This document shows, one piece after another, positions 61,513 through 64,000 of a DNA stretch of 64,000 nt. Each line of letters opens with the position of its first letter. Position 1 is the first letter of the stretch. The DNA is from Syntrophorhabdaceae bacterium. GTDB taxonomy: Bacteria; Desulfobacterota; Syntrophorhabdia; Syntrophorhabdales; Syntrophorhabdaceae. The translations under genes were made by a program, and so were the position numbers. Location: assembly GCA_028698615.1 (NCBI GenBank), contig JAQVWF010000002.1, positions 62,001 to 126,000 on the forward strand, read 5' to 3'. The notes under the pieces were generated by a model. That model did no database searches, was not told the DNA's origin, and saw nothing but the letters and a program-made list of their open reading frames with translations.

Positions 61513-62911
61513 ATTCCGCAACACGCTGGCCTTCAGATTGACGCTCTGGTACGCGGGGATCTTTGCCGTTTCCTCCTTTGTCGCCTTTCTTCTTTTTTAC
61601 ATGCTCGTCACGTCCGTCGTACGCGGCAGGATGGACCAGGAACTCATGAGCCAGGCCCGGCGCTATGTGGTGCTTGCATCGACGGAAGGCCTCGAAGAGG
61701 CGAGGAAGGCCGCAGTCGTGGAATCCCAGGCGGCCGGCGTGAGAAAGGTCTTTTTCCGCATGCTCTATTCCGATGGTGTAGCGTTTTCTTCGTCGAACAT
61801 GTCCTACTGGAAGGATATCGGCATTCATCTGAGCGCTATCCGGCAGTTGGTCGAGGGGGCCGACCATGTCTTTGAAACGATGGACCTGCCTGAGCGCGGG
61901 GACGAGGTCCGTATCCTCTATGTGATGCTCGGCCCGGGCATTATCCTCCAGATCGGTGAGGCCGTGGAGGAGTCGTCAAGGTTTCTGGAGGCCTTCAGGC
62001 GCATCTTCATCGTGACCATGGCTTTTCTCATCATTCTTGCCGCCGGTATCGGCTGGTTCATGGCGAGAAGGGCGGTATCGGGAGTGGAAGCCGTGACGCG
62101 TACAGCGAGGGAGATATCTGCCGGTACGCTGGGTCAGAGGGTGCCCGTCAAGAGGCGCGGGGACGAGATCGACCAGCTTGCCGTGACCTTCAACGAGATG
62201 CTGGACCGCATCGAAGTGCTGGTCAAGGAGATGAGGGAGATGAGCGACAATATCGCCCATGATCTGAAGAGCCCCATCACGCGGATACGGGGCGCCGCGG
62301 AGGTGACGCTCGGCACCTCGGGAACTATGGAGGAGTTCGAGAACATGGCGGCAAGCACCATCGAGGAGTGCGACCGTCTTTTGGATACCATTAATACCAT
62401 GCTCATGATCTCAAGGACTGAGTCCGGAGTGGACCGGCCACCCCAGGAAAGGATAAACGCGGCGGAACTCGTGCGCGAGGCATGTGATCTTTATGAACCA
62501 GCCGCTTCCGACAAGGGCCTCATTCTCACCTGCGAGATCGAAGAGGGTGTCTATGTCGCAGGAGATAAGAGGATGATCCGGAGGATGATTGCGAACCTTA
62601 TCGACAACGCCATCAAGTACACCGCCTCCGGAGGAACCGTCGATGTCCGTCTTTTCCACGACGTTGCGGACCGGGTCTCACTCACGGTGAGTGACAGCGG
62701 CACGGGCATCTCTCCGGAAGACCTTCCCCGCATCTTCGACAGGTTTTACCGCGGTGACAGGAGCCGCTCGGAAACGGGCCTCGGCCTCGGCCTCAGTCTT
62801 GCGAGGGCCATAGCCCGTGCCCACGGCGGAGACATCACCGTGACAAGCGCTCCCGACAAAGGCAGCACCTTCACCGTCACCCTCCCCAACAGAACCGTTT
62901 CAGGCGGCTAA
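61490..62911 (+). CDS. Membrane sensor histidine kinase, CusS/EnvZ type
   Basis: A 473-residue kinase: TM1 (about 17-40), a periplasmic loop of about 130 residues (RARRYVVLASTEGLEEARKA ... MLGPGIILQIGEAVEESSRF), TM2 (about 168-190), HAMP (about 191-243), HisKA with NIAHDLKSPITRIRGAAEV (His near 257) and HATPase with NLIDNAIKYTASGGTVDV and SRSETGLGLGLSLARAI. ATG 61490 lies inside the regulator gene, 23-base overlap, so expression is coupled. Confidence 0.93.
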   Translation: MSSGKARKFRNTLAFRLTLWYAGIFAVSSFVAFLLFYMLVTSVVRGRMDQELMSQARRYVVLASTEGLEEARKAAVVESQAAGVRKVFFRMLYSDGVAFSSSNMSYWKDIGIHLSAIRQLVEGADHVFETMDLPERGDEVRILYVMLGPGIILQIGEAVEESSRFLEAFRRIFIVTMAFLIILAAGIGWFMARRAVSGVEAVTRTAREISAGTLGQRVPVKRRGDEIDQLAVTFNEMLDRIEVLVKEMREMSDNIAHDLKSPITRIRGAAEVTLGTSGTMEEFENMAASTIEECDRLLDTINTMLMISRTESGVDRPPQERINAAELVREACDLYEPAASDKGLILTCEIEEGVYVAGDKRMIRRMIANLIDNAIKYTASGGTVDVRLFHDVADRVSLTVSDSGTGISPEDLPRIFDRFYRGDRSRSETGLGLGLSLARAIARAHGGDITVTSAPDKGSTFTVTLPNRTVSGG

Positions 62912-62970
62912 ACGTTAAAGGTTCTTGTTTTTCCCGATTACCCATGGCCTATGACCCATAATCCCCGTTC

Positions 62971-62986
62971 ATTACCAATTTGTAAT
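62971..62986 (+). promoter_or_regulatory. Inverted repeat upstream of the protease gene, possible regulator site
   Basis: ATTAC (62971-62975), CAATTT, GTAAT (62982-62986): a short palindrome about 90 bases before the DegP gene start, in an otherwise structureless 164-base gap. It may be the binding site of the regulator at 60835. OmpR-type proteins usually prefer direct repeats, so this is tentative. Confidence 0.3.
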
Positions 62987-63075
62987 CTTCCCGTCATGTC
63001 CTGATGAACTTTGCGATGTAGACTGCACTATCGGCACAGCAGCACCTGGCAAATATATACATCAAGGAGATCTAT

Positions 63076-64000
63076 ATGGAACGAAGACGGGTAATCAGGG
63101 CTGTCGTTGTTACACTGGTGACCATTGCGCTCACGGTGGGGCTTGGCTACGGGGTCTCGAAGGCCGTCAAGGGCACGGATCCAGCACCGGCTGTTTCGAA
63201 GAGCGCCGGGGGGGTGCCCGTCATGGTACCCGGCAATTTCACGACGCTTGCTGAGAAGGTTCGGCCCAGCGTGGTGAATATTCAGACCGTCAAGACACTC
63301 AAGGGAAACGGACGGGTCTTTCGCCATTTTTTCGGGAATCCCTTTGGCGGACAGAATCCTTTTGAAGAGTTTTTCGGTCCCCGGGGAGGGAACGGCTCCC
63401 CCGAGGACTTCCGGCAGAAGAGCCTTGGCTCCGGGTTCATAATCGACGGGGACGGGTATATCGCGACCAATAATCACGTCGTGGAAGGGGCCAACGAGAT
63501 AAAGGTGAAGCTCGCCGACGGCAGGGAGTTTGATGCAAGCGTCGTCGGCAGAGACCCCAAGACGGACCTTGCCCTCATAAGGATCAAAGGCGCTTCAAAC
63601 CTGATGCCCATAAACATGGGCAATTCCGACGAACTGAAAGTAGGCAGCTGGGTTGTCGCCATAGGCAGTCCCTTCGGCCTTGAACAGACCGTAACTGCCG
63701 GCATCGTCAGCGCAAAAGGAAGGATCATCGGTTCCGGTCCATATGACAACTTCATTCAAACGGATGCCTCCATAAATCCGGGGAACAGCGGTGGCCCTCT
63801 CATCAATATGAACGGGGAAGTTATCGGCATCAACACGGCGATCGTCGCTTCAGGACAGGGAATAGGCTTTGCGATTCCCATAGATACAGCCAAAAGCGTG
63901 ATAGCCCAGTTGAAAGGAAGCGGGAGTGTCACCCGCGGCTGGCTCGGTGTAAGCATTCAGGAGATCACCCCGGCGCTTGCTTCCTCCTTCGGCCTGAAAG
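63076..64000 (+). CDS. DegP/HtrA-type periplasmic serine protease (truncated by the window end)
   Basis: An envelope quality-control protease and chaperone; 308 residues are visible. Signal anchor at residues 7-27. The catalytic triad is clear: His134 in ATNNHVVEG, Asp164 in KTDLALI and Ser238 in NPGNSGGPL. The activation loop includes [12 protein letters not shown] with Gly and Phe repeats, as in DegP. The first PDZ domain begins at [20 protein letters not shown] and is cut. AAGGAG lies nine bases upstream of ATG 63076. It follows a two-component pair, a common pairing in which envelope stress is sensed and the protease induced. Confidence 0.93.
   Translation, partial: MERRRVIRAVVVTLVTIALTVGLGYGVSKAVKGTDPAPAVSKSAGGVPVMVPGNFTTLAEKVRPSVVNIQTVKTLKGNGRVFRHFFGNPFGGQNPFEEFFGPRGGNGSPEDFRQKSLGSGFIIDGDGYIATNNHVVEGANEIKVKLADGREFDASVVGRDPKTDLALIRIKGASNLMPINMGNSDELKVGSWVVAIGSPFGLEQTVTAGIVSAKGRIIGSGPYDNFIQTDASINPGNSGGPLINMNGEVIGINTAIVASGQGIGFAIPIDTAKSVIAQLKGSGSVTRGWLGVSIQEITPALASSFGLK

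Noticed and set aside
1-64000. tRNA, rRNA, CRISPR and insertion sequences
   Set aside because: I found no T-loop-type tRNA pattern, no rRNA signature, no regularly spaced repeats and no transposase; the only tandem repeats are inside the surface protein gene.

Overview
This window looks like chromosome from a Gram-negative, probably anaerobic bacterium of the former Deltaproteobacteria (Desulfobacterota; a Syntrophorhabdus-like lineage is my best guess, from gene content only). The evidence is a TonB-dependent receptor, lipoproteins, an autotransporter, a complete-looking type II secretion operon, two GltX enzymes, CarD, sigma-54 control, hydrogenase-type small regulators and sodium:solute symporters. 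There are no rRNA or tRNA genes, no CRISPR array and no insertion sequence that I can see.

Region by region. 1-2760: a truncated TonB-dependent receptor with a ModE-type operator in front of it, a single-domain ModE-like regulator, and an EF-hand lipoprotein. 2936-10076: a HemW-like radical SAM protein, an L,D-transpeptidase, a TM1266-like small regulator, two sodium:solute symporters each preceded by a tiny one-helix protein (plus a third tiny protein of 27 residues), a pentapeptide-repeat protein and a TPR lipoprotein. 10410-21718: housekeeping block of smc, gltX1, an ankyrin protein, carD, a PIN-TRAM protein, ispD, ispF, gltX2 and the sensor kinase of a two-component pair. 21708-23875: a sigma-54 activator with an unusual C-terminus, two tandem palindromes 33 bp apart, a good -24/-12 promoter and a secreted Lys/Ala-rich protein, which together read as one self-contained regulatory circuit. 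24139-26927: a PriA homologue with eroded helicase motifs, overlapping murI. 27101-34504: FIST protein plus hybrid kinase, an HHxxxDG acyltransferase with an open frame continuing past its amber stop, a membrane-anchored macrodomain protein, a WYL regulator and a hotdog thioesterase. 34554-38748: LapA-like protein, aroE, cfa, a small lipoprotein and a second pentapeptide protein.

38942-56916 is devoted to export and the cell surface: a 1281-residue repeat protein (beta-propeller-like half followed by InlB-type repeats), an autotransporter, then gspG facing away from gspDEFHIJKLMC. 56950-64000 holds a LytS-type kinase with a receiver-only partner, an autotransporter passenger relic, a Gph-type phosphatase, an OmpR/EnvZ-type pair and the start of a DegP/HtrA protease.

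The strongest leads are the predicted ModE control of an outer-membrane receptor (possible TonB-dependent molybdate or tungstate uptake), the sigma-54 circuit with its new-looking enhancer site, the helicase-dead PriA, the symporter small-subunit pairs, and the acyltransferase amber readthrough frame.
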